Assembly (NCBI GenBank): GCA_030704615.1 | Contig: CM060731.1 | Coordinates: 28,768,001 to 28,832,000 of the forward strand | Direction: 5' to 3' | DNA: 64,000 nucleotides | Origin: Takakia lepidozioides | Lineage: Eukaryota; Streptophyta; Takakiopsida; Takakiales; Takakiaceae | Shown here: positions 44,365-54,832 of the stretch, one piece after another | Layout: each line of letters opens with the position of its first letter | Numbering within the stretch: the stretch's first letter is position 1 | The notes under the pieces: model-generated | Seen by the model: the letters and a program-made list of their open reading frames with translations, nothing else | The model's database searches: none | What the model was told of the DNA's origin: nothing | Program-made: the position numbers and the translations under genes

Positions 44365-44474
44365 TTCATGCCGCTCACGCTTCCCTGAAGCGTGAGCTCA
44401 GCTCACGCTTCAAAGCTTGAACGTGAGCTCAGCTCCCAGGCTCACGGGGCTGGGCTCACGCCGTAGCTACGCTG
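44365..44474 (-). repeat. MULE-1 right terminus
   Basis: Read inward on the minus strand it gives GTAGCTACGGCGTGAGC, then CCGTGAGCCTGGGAGC and a palindromic GAAGCGTGAGCTGAGCTCACG-type stretch. It matches the left end best in the CGTGAGC blocks and poorly in the outermost bases. Confidence 0.65.
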
Positions 44475-44483
44475 CTGGGCCCT

Positions 44484-46001
44484 CATTCACAGGAGCTCTC
44501 ATCTCATTCTGGTGTCTAATCCAGAATGAACAGGCTGCCTTGCGATGTCCTGCTTGATTACAATAGTAACATAGTTCTTCACCATTGGGTCCTCGCCCTT
44601 GGTCTGCTCTTGGATTATTTCTGTAATCCTGATTCCCGGGCTGGTAATTCCCCCTTGGATTACCCTGATAGTTGCCTCTGGAATTTCCTTGGTAATTCCC
44701 TCTTGAATTACCTCTCCCTTCCATGCCATTGTTATAACCACCAGACCTACCATAGTGGTCCTGATCATTGTTTCTTCTTGGCTGGGGCTGCACCTGATGC
44801 ACCCTTACTTGCCTAGGTTCTCTTGAAGCTGTCCTTCTGTTGTAGTAACAATTCTCAGTAGAATGGTTATCCATTTTATAGATAGTACAGTGTTTCTCCT
44901 TCATGTGGCATTCTGTGGTGGTATGGCCTTCATTCTGGCACTTTGCACACCATACACCCTTCCTCCAATGTGTTGCAGCCTCTGTGGCATACTTCTTCAA
45001 GATTTCTTCCAATCTTTTCTCATAGTTATCCCTCTTCAACTTCTCCTTTCTCTTACTCTTCCTTTTTAGTTCTTGCTCTTCTTCTTCATCTGACTCATCC
45101 TCAGAGTCTTCATCATCCCTTTTCTCTATCCTGAGCATCCCAATTGCTCAATTCTGTTTGCAGTTTCAAATGCCTCCTCCACTGTATTATGGGGTAACAA
45201 ATCCACTTTCTTTTGCAACTCTGGTCTTAGTCCACTCACAAACCAAGTCTTCTGTAAACCTGGTGCTGGTACTGCAGCCAGCTTTCTTATCATCAATTCC
45301 ATTTTTTCCATATACTCCTCAACAGTTTCATGCTTCTTTTGCTTTAACTGTTGTAAACTTCCATACACTTCATCCTCGGTTTTACTTGTCCTGAACCTAT
45401 TTCGGAATGCTGTATTCAAGCCATTCCAGGTTAGGAAATGATTATCAGGGAATCTTGCATACCATTCACTTGCTTTCTTGATAAGTGAACAAGGAAACAA
45501 TCTCATCTTGGCATCATCGCCATTCTCATTGTTCACTATACACATGTGCTCAAATTGGCTAATGTGTACATCGGGATCCCCTTTTCCTGAATATATTGGA
45601 AAAGGTGGTTTTGCCCGTGTTGGTTGTAACGCCATCTGTGGCCCTACCTTTTGCCCACTGACAGGTGCTGGCACCCTTGCTGGTGCTGGTCCTTCTGGAC
45701 CTGGTCCTTCTGGACCTGTTGTTGTTGTGGTGGATCTTCCACCAAGTGGTGGCCCTTGAGCACTCCCTGCTTCTGGCCCCACGATATTCACAGTATTCCC
45801 AGCTTCAGTTGCACTACTTCCCACACTCCCTGTCCCCCCAGAGCCAGATCCAGGCAGCCCGCCTGATCCCCCTGAGCCGACACCTTCGTTGGCCTGTGAT
45901 CCAAGTGCTCCACTTGATCCAGGTCCAACGGGTTGGGATGTCCTGGTTGTAGTCTCAACCTCAGCTGTTGGGTCTACTTCTTCATACTCTTCCTCTTCCA
46001 A
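44484..46001 (-). pseudogene. Gypsy A gag with zinc knuckles, cut by MULE-1
   Basis: Frame 46,001-45,126 starts with an acidic and Gly/Ser-rich region, then a capsid domain (PFPIYSGKGDPDVHISQFEH, WYARFPDNHFLTW, YMEKMELMIRKLAAVP). It overlaps out of phase with frame 45,138-44,484, which is very acidic and basic and contains the CCHC knuckles CAKCQNEGHTTTEC and CYYCNQAGHRKAAC. The shift between them is either a lesion or programmed. The frame reaches NEGP and is interrupted by the MULE, after which the linker frame at 30,824 continues in phase. Gag packages the element's RNA. Confidence 0.85.
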
Positions 46002-46007
46002 TTTCTT

Positions 46008-46481
46008 CTATCTGTTTTCATCCTCCAAGTTCTGCCCTTGGGTTTCTTCTTCACTCATGTAACTCAACTGCAATGGTGTTGGAGAGTCTGAACTCTCCGT
46101 TGGCTCTGCCACATCCTCTCCTCCTTCTTCACCTTCCGCTTCAGAAACTGGAGTTCCTGCTTTTGGTGTTCCATGCCAACTCTTATCAAAGATTTCTGTC
46201 AAATCTTTTATCCAGGGATGTACCTCAGATCTCTCACCTCGTGATTGCTCTTCTTCCCGTACCAATTCCCTTAATCTTTCTTGCAAAGAAAAAGAAGGAG
46301 TGGCATCCAACTCTAGTTCTTCCGGTATGGGTGATGTACTCTCTGATCTTAATGGTGTGAGAGGTCCAGATGATTCCCCTATGTCTATTCCTCTCTCCCA
46401 AAGATATGGATAATTAGCTTTCAGATAGCTTTCTCTTTTTGCTGAATATCTCTGACGTCTAGCTTCTCTTTCATCACTCAT
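46008..46481 (-). CDS. Gypsy A ORF2 upstream of gag
   Basis: 157 codons, MSDEREARRQRYSAKRESYL then a Glu/Ser/Pro-rich acidic body with LQERLRELVREEEQ. It ends 7 bp before the gag frame and in character continues into gag's acidic start, so it may be the true N-terminus of Gag separated by a lesion. Confidence 0.5.
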   Translation of the reverse strand: MSDEREARRQRYSAKRESYLKANYPYLWERGIDIGESSGPLTPLRSESTSPIPEELELDATPSFSLQERLRELVREEEQSRGERSEVHPWIKDLTEIFDKSWHGTPKAGTPVSEAEGEEGGEDVAEPTESSDSPTPLQLSYMSEEETQGQNLEDENR

Positions 46482-46529
46482 GTCCTATGTCTTTCATTTC
46501 TTTTAATGTGGCAATAACCAAAACTCTCT

Positions 46530-47198
46530 TCAGTAATATCTCTCGTATATGCCTGGGTTTCTTTCTAGCTTCAATGCACCCTTGGCTATACTAGAAGTCT
46601 CCGTTACCATATAACCATATGGCAAACAAGTCTGGAAAGTTGTTCTTGGTGTGAGTTTGATCCACAAAATATCCTTTGGAATCCAATTCTTTACCAGTAC
46701 AAGCTCTTCATGCATATGAGTATAAACATTCACCTTTCTTTCCTCCCAGCCTTCAGACTCTACTCGCTTAATGGATAGCAATGCTATCACATAAACCAGT
46801 GTTGGTAACCAACGTGCTCTTCCTCTACAGGCCACCTGATAAATCTTTATCACTCCTTTCTCCAGACCCCATTCAGGGTCAGCATCATGCACTCTCTTAA
46901 GAATGTTTTCTTTACAACCGTCTGGCAATTCCAAGAACCTCTGAAAGAATCGTTTGGATAATCTTTCCTTCTCAGTTTCACAAGGAATTTGATTTACATC
47001 AAATTCTTTAATTCTCCAACCACCATGATCCCACCAGATGTCTGTCACATCTGGTTGTTCATGACCCAGTTCCCCAGTATGGTCGCCAAATGTCACGCGG
47101 CTTTTACTCACCCATCCCTTCGCTATCCGAGGTGGAAACTCCAAGATAGAAGAGTTGGAAATCTCTAAGCACTCAGCCCGCTCAGAACAATCAGTCAT
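46530..47198 (-). CDS. Gypsy A leader ORF spanning the primer site
   Basis: 222 codons from a true ATG at 47,198 inside the LTR, reading through the LTR end and primer-binding site and on to GIYERYY. The copy at 21,208-20,706 is open over the same span. Ordinary leader sequence rarely stays open over the primer site in two copies, so translation from an LTR start is possible. Residues 60-170 (RFFQRFLELPDGCKENIL, ARWLPTLVYVIALLSIKRV) look globular with one hydrophobic stretch. No domain is recognised. Confidence 0.5.
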   Translation of the reverse strand: MTDCSERAECLEISNSSILEFPPRIAKGWVSKSRVTFGDHTGELGHEQPDVTDIWWDHGGWRIKEFDVNQIPCETEKERLSKRFFQRFLELPDGCKENILKRVHDADPEWGLEKGVIKIYQVACRGRARWLPTLVYVIALLSIKRVESEGWEERKVNVYTHMHEELVLVKNWIPKDILWIKLTPRTTFQTCLPYGYMVTETSSIAKGALKLERNPGIYERYY

Positions 47199-48093
47199 GA
47201 CCTACAGCTAGTGTATCATGGGGTTGTTTCCTATTTGTTTTCCTTTCCGCATTCATATTAGCTGGTTACCTTACTGTTGGTAATTAAGTATCAGTTTGCT
47301 TCAGCAATCTATCGGATTCCATCATCTCATCCATTCATTCCACAGCTTCACTCAGATCTCTCTACACAGTGTGAATATGAAGTATGTATCAGATTAATAT
47401 CTATCAAGTATCAGGCTGAAGCCATGGAGTCTCTAATCTGCTCTACATTACAACCCTACTGCTTGCATTCATTAAGCATCAACAGATCGTCCTCCTCCTA
47501 TTATGTGCTCTCTCTCTCTCCTTCCGCTCAGAGATGCGGTCTCTCCCCTTTCCTCCCGTGATGTCCGAACTTCCCCCCCCCCCAGCAGCGATTCCCCCAA
47601 GAAGTGATCTTTTTCCCGTCCTCGCTCCTCGCTTTATCTTCCTACCCGTTGTTCTAACCGTTTCCCTCACTAACCGTCATCCATGTACTAACATGTTCCA
47701 TTCGTAGATGTTGTTCCCCCCAGTCGTTCCCTGTCCTGCTATCCGTTCCCTATGGTCGTGACAGCTGTGTCAAGCTGTGACTGGCTGTGCGACTGTGTCG
47801 AGCTGTGACTGACTGTGACGGCTGTGTCTGGCTGTGACTGGCTGTGACGGGCTGTGTCGGCTGTGACGAGCTGTGTTGGCTGTGACGGGCTGTGTTGGCT
47901 GTGTCGGACTGTGTCGGCTGTGTTGGCTGTGACGGGCTGTGTTGGCTGTGTCGGACTGTGACGGGCTGTGTAACCCCCTTCTAAAGTGCGCTGCTGTCAC
48001 CCCTAAGGCTCCTGTTGGTCTCAGTCTGTGCTAAAACTAAGGGTACCCCACAGATCCCGTATAAGTGTTTAAGTCCCAGACAGTCCTCTAACA
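47091..48093 (-). repeat. Gypsy A 5' LTR, full copy
   Basis: 1003 bp, TGTTAGAGG to GTGACA on the minus strand, followed by TTTGGCGACCATACTGGGG as primer-binding region. It contains CTGTGACGGGCTGTGT-type repeats at 47.76-47.97 kb. About five differences from the 21,101 LTR were seen in the first 330 bases compared. Confidence 0.9.
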
Positions 48094-48102
48094 AGGCGGT
48101 GC

Positions 48103-49165
48103 TCATCTTGAGCCCCCCATTTTCTTCCAAAGTGCCCTCCAAAATTTACTTGTAAACTTTGGATCGCGGTCCGAGACAATATCCTTCGGAAGTCTATGAT
48201 GCTTGAAGACGTGGGCGAAGTAAAGTCGCTTCGTCTCCTGCGCCGTTGCCGTCTCTTTGGTGGGAATGAAATGGCCCATTTTACTGAACCTATCCACCAT
48301 CACCATGATTGCATCGAATCCTTTTGACAACGACATAGCAGTCATGAAATCCATCGAGACACTTTCCCAAGACCCCTCTGGAATCGGAAAGGGTTGTAAC
48401 AGCCCCGTTTGCTTTTTGTACTCACTCCGGTTTTGTTGGCATGTGGTGCATGTCTTGACATACTCCTCGGCCTCTTCCCTCAGTTTGGGCCAGAAATACT
48501 CTTTTTTCAAGAGTGCCGCAGTGCGCTTGGCTTCGCCGTGGCCCGCAAGTAGGTCATCGTGGCATTCTCTTAGGAGACTATCTCTGATCCCTCTCTTCGG
48601 CACGTAGAGGCGCTTTTGCTTGTACCGGAGCAGTCCATTATGCAAGTGGAACTGCGATTTCACCCCCATCCTCAAGTCCCGCATCACGGACTTCGCCATC
48701 TCATCATTCCGATAAGCCTTCCGGATCTTCCTTTGGAGCGTCGTCTCGCCCCTGTACACCAACATGAGCTGCTGCTTTCTACTTAAAGCATCGGCCACCA
48801 CATTGTCCCGTCCCGGTTTGTACTGGATATCCATGTCAAACACCGCCAAAATGTCTTGCCACCTAAGTTGTTTTGGGGACAACTTAGGCTGCGTGGCAAA
48901 ATACTTCACCGTGACATTGTCCGGGAACACCTTCACCGGGTTGGAACCAACATAGTGGCGCCAAAGCTCAAAGCAATGCACCACCGCCTTCATTTCTTTC
49001 TCGTGCATATGCCACTGTCGCTCCACTTCATTCAGTTTCTTACTTTCGTAAGCCACTGGACGTCCATCCTGCATGAGCACACCCCAATTGCGAAGTCCGA
49101 CGCATCTGTATGAATCTCAAATGGATGGTCGAACTCAGGGATTTTCAAGACTGGAGCTTCCGCCA
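48103..49165 (-). pseudogene. Gypsy B RNase H and integrase, truncated
   Basis: After a frameshift at about 49.08 kb, a 325-codon frame carries RNase H (GRPVAYESKKLNEVERQW), the integrase zinc finger (HDDLLAGHGEAKR with CTTCQQNR) and part of the core (SMDFMTAM and VSDRDPKFTSKFW, the first two catalytic Asp). It ends at the gypsy A LTR before the third catalytic residue. Confidence 0.9.
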
Positions 49166-49169
49166 TCCG

Positions 49170-49985
49170 CTACTTTAACTCGGCAAAAGCTTGGCCACAA
49201 AAGGTGTTCCATACCCATACCTTGGACTTACACAGAAGGTCCGACAGCAGCCCCGCGATCTTGGCAAAATTTCTCACATACTTTCGGTAATAGGAGGCGA
49301 GTTCTAGGAATGATCGCACTCCCGGGACCGAAGTTGGAGGCTCCCAGTCCAAGATCGCTCTCACCTTTCTGTCATCCATTTTGATCCCATCATGTGTAAT
49401 CACATGCCCTAGGAATTCCATTTTTGTGACCCTGAATTCGCACCTGGAAGCTTTGGCGTACAGCTTCTCTTCCCGCAATTTTCGGAACACCCTTTTGAGG
49501 TGCTCCGGGTGCTCTTCCTTTGTTTTTGAGTACATCAAGATGTCGTCGATGTACACGATCACAAAGTCATCCAGCCACTCCTGGAAAAGGCTATTCATTA
49601 GCGTGCTAAAGGTTGCGGGTGCGTTGGTGAGCCCAAAAGGCATCACCAAGATCTCATATGAGCCATATCTTGTCATGCACGCGGTCTTCTCCTCATCTCC
49701 TTCTTCCACTCAGATTTGATGATAGCCGCAGCGCAAATCGATCCGGCTGAAATATTTCGCTCCTTCCAATTGATCGAAGAGGTCGTCGATCATTGGCAAA
49801 GGGTACCGATTTTTTATAGTCACCTTATTCAGAGCCCTGTAATCAACACACATCCGCAACGTCCCATCCTTCTTGTCTGCGAATAGCACCGGGGCTCTGT
49901 AAGGTGACTTGCTCGGCCGGATGTACCCCTTTGACATTAGATCTTTGAGCTGAGCCTTCAGCTCGACCAACTCTCTGTGGCTCAA
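49170..49985 (-). pseudogene. Gypsy B reverse transcriptase
   Basis: Motifs in order: [61 protein letters not shown] and VIVYIDDILMYSK (catalytic DD). A TGA directly after GYHQI, where Arg is usual, splits the frame at 49,710; the next frame resumes in phase with VEEGDEEKTA. Confidence 0.9.
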
Positions 49986-50827
49986 CCGGTAGGGCGCCTT
50001 AGCAGGCGGCTCCGATCCCGGTCATCCTCAATCTTGTGGTCAACTCCTCGCGGTGGCAAGCCGCTTGGTAAATCCTCCGGCATCACATCCTGGTATTTCT
50101 CCAAGATCCCCTTGATCCAGTCTAGGCTCGGCTCCCTATCGTCTTCTCCTTCTATTTGTCTTACGTAAAGCAAAAATTGGGGCTCGTGTGGCTCCTTCAC
50201 GGCCCACTCCTTTGCTGACAGTAGGTTTATTTTCCCTCCTACTCGGTTGGGCATTTCCGAAACCCGTAAAACTTCGCCACCATTCCCACATGGTAGCGTG
50301 ACTATTCTCTTGCGGCCATCTATGACCGCTCCGGATTTGCTCAGAAAGGTCATCCCCAAAATGAGATCCACTCCATCGATCTCGCAAATGGTGAATATCT
50401 CACGTCCCTCCCAACTCCCGAGTTGAAGAGGAACATCGAATACCAACCGCGTCGCCAATTGTGGTTCTCCTTTGGCAGAACGCACTTCAATGGAGGCCCC
50501 CACATCACTTGTCGGGAGCCCCAGCTTCCGGGCCGTTGCCGGTGTCATGAAGGAGTGTGATGCTCATGTGTCCACCAACAACGACACGTTAGTTCCGGAA
50601 ATTATCCCACTCACGAACATTAACTGATTCCCTTTACGCAAGGGGCCAGTCTCCTGATACAACTCACAAGAGTAGTTGCCTACTTTGCAAATCTTGGCAA
50701 CCACCGCTTCCACCAAGCGGCTAATGAAATCTTCGGACAGCTCCGTGGTCGCCCGAGTCATGTTCAATTGACGGGGCTTCGCGCACTTCTTAGCCATGTG
50801 CCCGGGCTCCCCGCAATTAAAGCACAC
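49982..50827 (-). pseudogene. Gypsy B protease and linker
   Basis: The aspartic protease active-site region reads LLVDT, then a TGA where Gly is expected, then ASHSFMTPATARKLGL. GVDLILGMTFLSKSGAVIDG is the C-terminal ILGxDWL-like motif. The frame continues toward the reverse transcriptase. Confidence 0.85.
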
Positions 50828-51769
50828 TCAATCGAAGGTTGTCTTCTGTCCGCCATAAGCTGTCGCACCTGATTTTCTTTTCGGAGCACCAAGTGCCGCC
50901 GTGACGTGTGAAGGACCTCCCTTCAATTTCCATGTGCCATTGTCGCCGCGTGGCTTATCCCACTTCTTTTCTGGTCGGAAGGAGTCACCCTCCCGCCGAG
51001 TCTTCTTGTGGTTCAGCTCCGTACGGCCTTGTCTTTCGTCCCTAGGAACATCCGAGAAACATTCAGCCCTTTCAATTGCCTCGTTCAAAGTCTTAGGTGG
51101 CTTCTCCTCCAACTTCCGCCTGGCCCATCGGGCCAGTCCCGCCACAAAGTTGAAGACCATTTCTGGTTCTGCCATATCTGCGATTTTGAGCAACAGCACA
51201 TTGAAAGCCTGAACATATCCCCGGATGTCATCCGTTTGCTTCAAATTCCTCATCTTGTCCCGAGCGAGCCAGGACGCATTGAGGGGCACAAACTGTCTTT
51301 TCATAAGTTCCTTGAACCCACTCCAGCTCAAGGTTTCTGGATTTGGACCTTGGTCATGAAGGCGTTTCTGCCAGCATTGTTGAGCATAACCCCTCAAATA
51401 GGTGGGAGCCACTTCCACCCGATCCTCGTCATTCAACTTGGCCGCCCGGAAGTACTGCTCCAGCTCCAAGAGCCAGGTGTTGAGTGCCTTCCGATTTCGG
51501 ACGCCCTCGAAGGTGCCGGGTTCCTTAGGCGTCACCTTAAACTTTGTCTTCGTGGAAGTGGCATTAGCCGCCCTCAACACGTCTTTCAACGTCCCGCCAA
51601 ACTGCGCTAACAACCCTTCCCAAAAGGCTGCCGGCATGGGAGACATCTGTTGGTCTGCCGGAGCCTCCGGGAAGTCCTCCGGCTCCGACTCCCTAGATTC
51701 CTCCCGTTCTTGAGCGGCCTCGCTTTCAAAAGCATGAATCGCCTCCTCAAATTGCCGCTTCGGTGACAC
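50780..51769 (-). pseudogene. Gypsy B gag
   Basis: The capsid domain (FEGVRNRKALNTWLLELEQY, YLRGYAQQCWQKRL, MKRQFVPLNASWLARDKM) is followed by a basic stretch and a CCHC knuckle CFNCGEPGHMAKKC. A TGA just before the knuckle (at 50,828) is in phase, where Arg is plausible. Confidence 0.85.
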
Positions 51770-51877
51770 GTCGCCTCCACCGAGCTCACCAGGATCATCA
51801 TCTTTTAGACCGTTCCACTTTCGCTTTGGCTTGCCCGAATGATGAGGCCGATCTCAAGGACGATCGCGTATTGAACT

Positions 51878-51894
51878 CTAAGCTCTGATACCAA
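51878..51894 (-). other. Gypsy B primer-binding site
   Basis: CTTGGTATCAGAGCTTAG follows the LTR end directly and matches the initiator-methionine tRNA 3' end used by most plant LTR elements. Confidence 0.85.
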
Positions 51895-52588
51895 GTGTCG
51901 CGCACCTCACTTCGGTAAGCTCCCCTTCAAGTCATAGTTACTCGCTTTGATGCGCGCGCCTAACTCCCAAACTGGCTGCCGGGCCAACTCGGAGCTTTGG
52001 CTGCTCACCGGGACATAACGGTCCCCCTTTGCTCCTCCACAAGACCCTCTCTCAATTTGGGCCTAGTGGAAATTCCCTTTGGTTGTTGGCAGTCCGGAAC
52101 AGCTCCCCACACCTACTCACTAGTTTTTGGTCACCAACGGGCTTGCACCGTTCTCGGGGTTACTACTCCCTATATATACTTCTGTGACTGTCCGCGGGGG
52201 TTTCACAAACAATACCGTCCCTTTATGGCGAACCACCACGAAGACCCTCCATTCCCGGTGGTGAGTCGTGGGGAGTCTTGGGACTCATCACGGTCCCATT
52301 GGACCGTGATGAGTCCCAAGACTCCCCACGACTCCCACCACAAAGGTCTCCGCCCCATGGTGAGTCCTATGCCACCCCCACTAAGTCCTACTAAGCTACC
52401 ACCACCCCTCGTGGAACCACCCCCACCGCAACCCGGTGTGCGGGGCTCCACCTAGTGAGCGCCTCCGCCTCCTTGAGTGCCTTGGGCACTCAAGGGTGCT
52501 TCAGCCCCCGTACCTATTGTGCCCCCACCACAGGGGCAGCCCCTCTTGTGTCCCGACCCCCCTGCCCTCAAGGCAAAGGGCCGCGACA
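51895..52588 (-). repeat. Gypsy B 5' LTR with long palindrome
   Basis: 694 bp from TGTCGCGGCCC to GCGCGACA on the minus strand. A TATATA stretch lies at 52.17 kb. At 52,265-52,332 there is a perfect inverted repeat with 32-bp arms (outer bases GTCGTGGGGAGTC) and a 4-base CATT centre. Confidence 0.9.
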
Positions 52589-53545
52589 AAAGTAGTTAGT
52601 CATCAATGAAAGAGACAACTGGGTAGATAGAAATTAAGCCGATAGAGTTATTAGCACACGACATGCTGTAAATATAGGTAGGTGAGGTAACCGATATAAG
52701 ACCTGTAAGTTTGTGTCTCGGATCACCGTTCTTGAGGAGATCTATTATAGTAAAGCTTGAGTTTTATGTTGGTGAGTTTTCAACACTGACATGGATAAGG
52801 AGCTTAAGGATGACCTGAAGCCGGGCCTACTAGACTGAAATTTAAACTGAGGGTGGGAAGTCTACCTTTGAACAATAAACAGATGCAGAGAGATTGTCAA
52901 TGCCCAATGTGTGGGCGGCCTGAAGACAATATCCATTGTCTGATATAATTTCCGGGGTATTCTTATAACAGAGCGACCCTCTTCAGGAACATCAAAAGCA
53001 TAGTCCATGCACCTTTGTGCACTCAAGATCACACTTTAGGCTGAGCCTAAAGCCCTGCTCTGTTGGAGTCTAAATGTTGGGCTGATCACACACAACAGAT
53101 TGATGCTTGTGTGAGGGGCTTCCTAGAGGAAATCTGGAAAGCCCGGACCAGTTTTTATATCACAGTAATTCCCACCAGTGCAGTGATCCCCTCTCAAAGT
53201 TAAGTGTTTGTTCCCTTTTGTTCCGCCACATTGGGCGCGGGGTCCATGACCACAAGGCTACAACAAACATGAGTACTTGACATAAATTAAGGCTGAGTGA
53301 ACCTTTGGTTGGAAGAAGTGGCAACTGTGACAATTGAATGTGATGGATGATTGCACCTGCAGATTACGACAAGGACAAAGCTTGTGTTCTACAATGCCAA
53401 GGTGGCCTGGCGTTTGAAAACTGTCTTTGTTGAGGGCCACCAGTCTTGCACAAACTCATGATCCACCATGTAGGATCGCCCTATGAGATCGCTATGTGAA
53501 ACGCCTCCGCCTGACATCTATACGAAGACATCTATCAGTGAGGTC
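52589..53545. other. No gene recognised; repeat fragment at 53.2 kb
   Basis: Short ORFs only. 53,205-53,275 matches the reverse complement of 6,018-6,085. Nothing else was recognised. Confidence 0.4.
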
Positions 53546-53559
53546 CACGAATACATATG

Positions 53560-53880
53560 ATATCCTGCAATTGCCGCAGGGTCCACGCTCCCAGCTTCTC
53601 CTACGGATGCATGCCTCAGAATTTTGTGTGGCCTCGTCGTAATGAGGCCGCAGGGTGCAGAGGGGATAGGGACCTGACAATGGGCCCCGCTACATTAAAA
53701 CGATCCCTATTCCCCGTTTCTCTTATTCTAGCGACAACCGATGGTCGAAAGCTAGTTAGCGTAGAGCAGGAATAGGGTGCCATAGTGCCACATCATCGTC
53801 GCCACGTTTCATCGCCATGTCATCGTAGCCAGGTCATCGTAGACACGTCATTGTCGTCGTCAATTTCTTTGGAACCTGCC
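53560..53880. repeat. Dispersed repeat, GCCTCAGAATTTTGTGTGG family
   Basis: It shares GCCTCAGAATTTTGTGTGG, CCGCAGGGTGCAGAGGGG, CTACATTAAAA and a block of CATCGTNGCCACGT-like units with 63.4-64.0 kb. No ORF is supported. The two copies bracket the right-hand PPR cluster. Confidence 0.7.
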
Positions 53881-53939
53881 CAAAATGCCCGAAAAGCAGC
53901 ACGGGGAAGGGCGTGCTCGAGCGCGGAGGGGTTTCACGC

Positions 53940-54830
53940 AATGTGGTGAGGGCACCTTCTTCTTCGACCTGTTTCAGCCTGTTTTATCTCTCATGAGACT
54001 CGGCCCTGAGATCCTGTTATCAGAGTCGTCCCTAAATTCTGATGTTGAACTCTGCAAGGTAGCTTGTTGGTGGATCTATGGTGGTTTTGGAGTGATTTTA
54101 ACATGTTACTGCCAATGTGGCAACTGGAAAGAATCAAAAAACAGATAACAGAGACGAGGAGAAGCTCTGGAATGCTTACCTCAACGATGACGGCAACTTC
54201 TGAAAGAGGATCAAGAGAGGGAGTCTACAATGCCTCTTCTGGCACTTCTGCGCATGTGAAGATGCTTTGTGAGGCATGCAGACTGAAAGAGGCTCTCTGC
54301 ATAGATAGCTGAAGGAGCAGGGATAGAGGGTGGGTCCAGATTCATCTAAGAGGGCCGGATTTCAAGCTCCAGATCACCTATGATTCCCTGTGGAAGGACA
54401 GGTACAAGAAACAGATGGTCAACTGCAACCCACAGCAGCAGCGGTCAGACACTGCTAATGAAGGCACCTTCTTCAACACATTTCACCCTGTTTTTCCCTC
54501 TTATCAGAATCGGCCCTAAATTTCCGTGTTAAGTATCCAGAAAAAGGTAATAGAGCTGAGGAGAAGCTGTGGAATGAATACTTTTCCTGACCCCAGTTAA
54601 TGGTGGGACAACCGAGGCAAAAAGGTGAATGCATGTTGGATTACAGAGAGTAGCAGATGCAATAGAGCATACAAACTAGTGTGATAAGTTGAGTTGGGTG
54701 TTTCCTAGAACTTCAAGCTCCAAATTACCTATGATTCCCTGTGGATCAATACCTACAAAAAACCAGCATCGGTAGATGGTCACCTAAAGGCAGCAGCTGC
54801 AGCGGCACCTTTGCTAAAATCAGGCACCTC
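53940..54830 (+). pseudogene. Tandem PDF-motif relics upstream of PPR
   Basis: Two diverged tandem copies (about 53.94-54.48 and 54.47-54.83 kb) of the unit at 0.48-1.10 kb. The first has RDEEKLWNAY and GPDFKLQITYDSLWKDRYKK. The second has AEEKLWNEYFS, a frame break, WWDNRGKKVN, then an intron-like gap and NFKLQITYDSLWINTYKKP running on into AAAAAAPLLKSGTSTMTTTS and the PPR frame. The PDF motif is known from organellar ssDNA-binding OSB proteins. Whether it was once fused to the PPR or only adjacent is unclear. Confidence 0.5.
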
Positions 54831-54832
54831 AA

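Larger units (their letters stand above)
30833..44474. mobile_element. 13.6-kb MULE-like transposon (MULE-1)
   Basis: The boundaries come from the interrupted gypsy frame. The left flank CTGTGCCCT (30,824-30,832) and right flank CTGGGCCCT (44,475-44,483) form a 9-bp duplication with one mismatch, the length expected for Mutator-like elements. The left terminus reads GGTGCTATTCCGTGAGC. The right terminus, reversed, has GTAGCTACGGCGTGAGC, so GCTA-3N-CGTGAGC is shared. Both ends continue with scattered CGTGAGC and GCTCACG units. Subterminal CCTATTNCCG motifs are shared with the smaller element at 59.4-62.1 kb. Cargo, left to right: a ParB/methyltransferase-like gene (-), a hairpin array, a basic/acidic ORF (-) and a MULE transposase (+). 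Confidence 0.8.
21101..48093 (-). mobile_element. Gypsy A, full-length nested copy
   Basis: In minus-strand order: 5' LTR 48,093-47,091, leader ORF, ORF2, gag with zinc knuckles, a 13.6-kb MULE insertion, protease, reverse transcriptase, RNase H, integrase, four accessory ORFs, polypurine tract and 3' LTR 22,092-21,101. Without the MULE it is about 13.3 kb. The first 330 bases compared between the LTRs differ at only about five positions, so it is young. The protease (VLIDGGSGVNIM, LLLGRPWL) and the GGCGACC-type primer site point to the Tat lineage of Ty3/gypsy. It inserted into the integrase of gypsy B. Confidence 0.85.
48094..52588 (-). mobile_element. Gypsy B, 3' part lost
   Basis: In minus-strand order: 5' LTR, initiator-Met primer site, gag, protease, reverse transcriptase, RNase H and integrase, cut at 48,094 by the gypsy A LTR. 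The rest of integrase and the 3' LTR are not found left of gypsy A. The reading frame is one polyprotein with a few nonsense codons and a single-base insertion. The chromodomain region is missing, so the lineage within Ty3/gypsy is open. Confidence 0.85.

Noticed and set aside
53630-53690. CGTCGTAATGAGGCC and, at 63.8 kb, GTCCTAATGAGTCC with GGAC look like a hammerhead ribozyme core
   Set aside because: The invariant CUGANGA is CUAANGA or GUAANGA here and the conserved GAAA is absent, so a self-cleaving fold is not supported.
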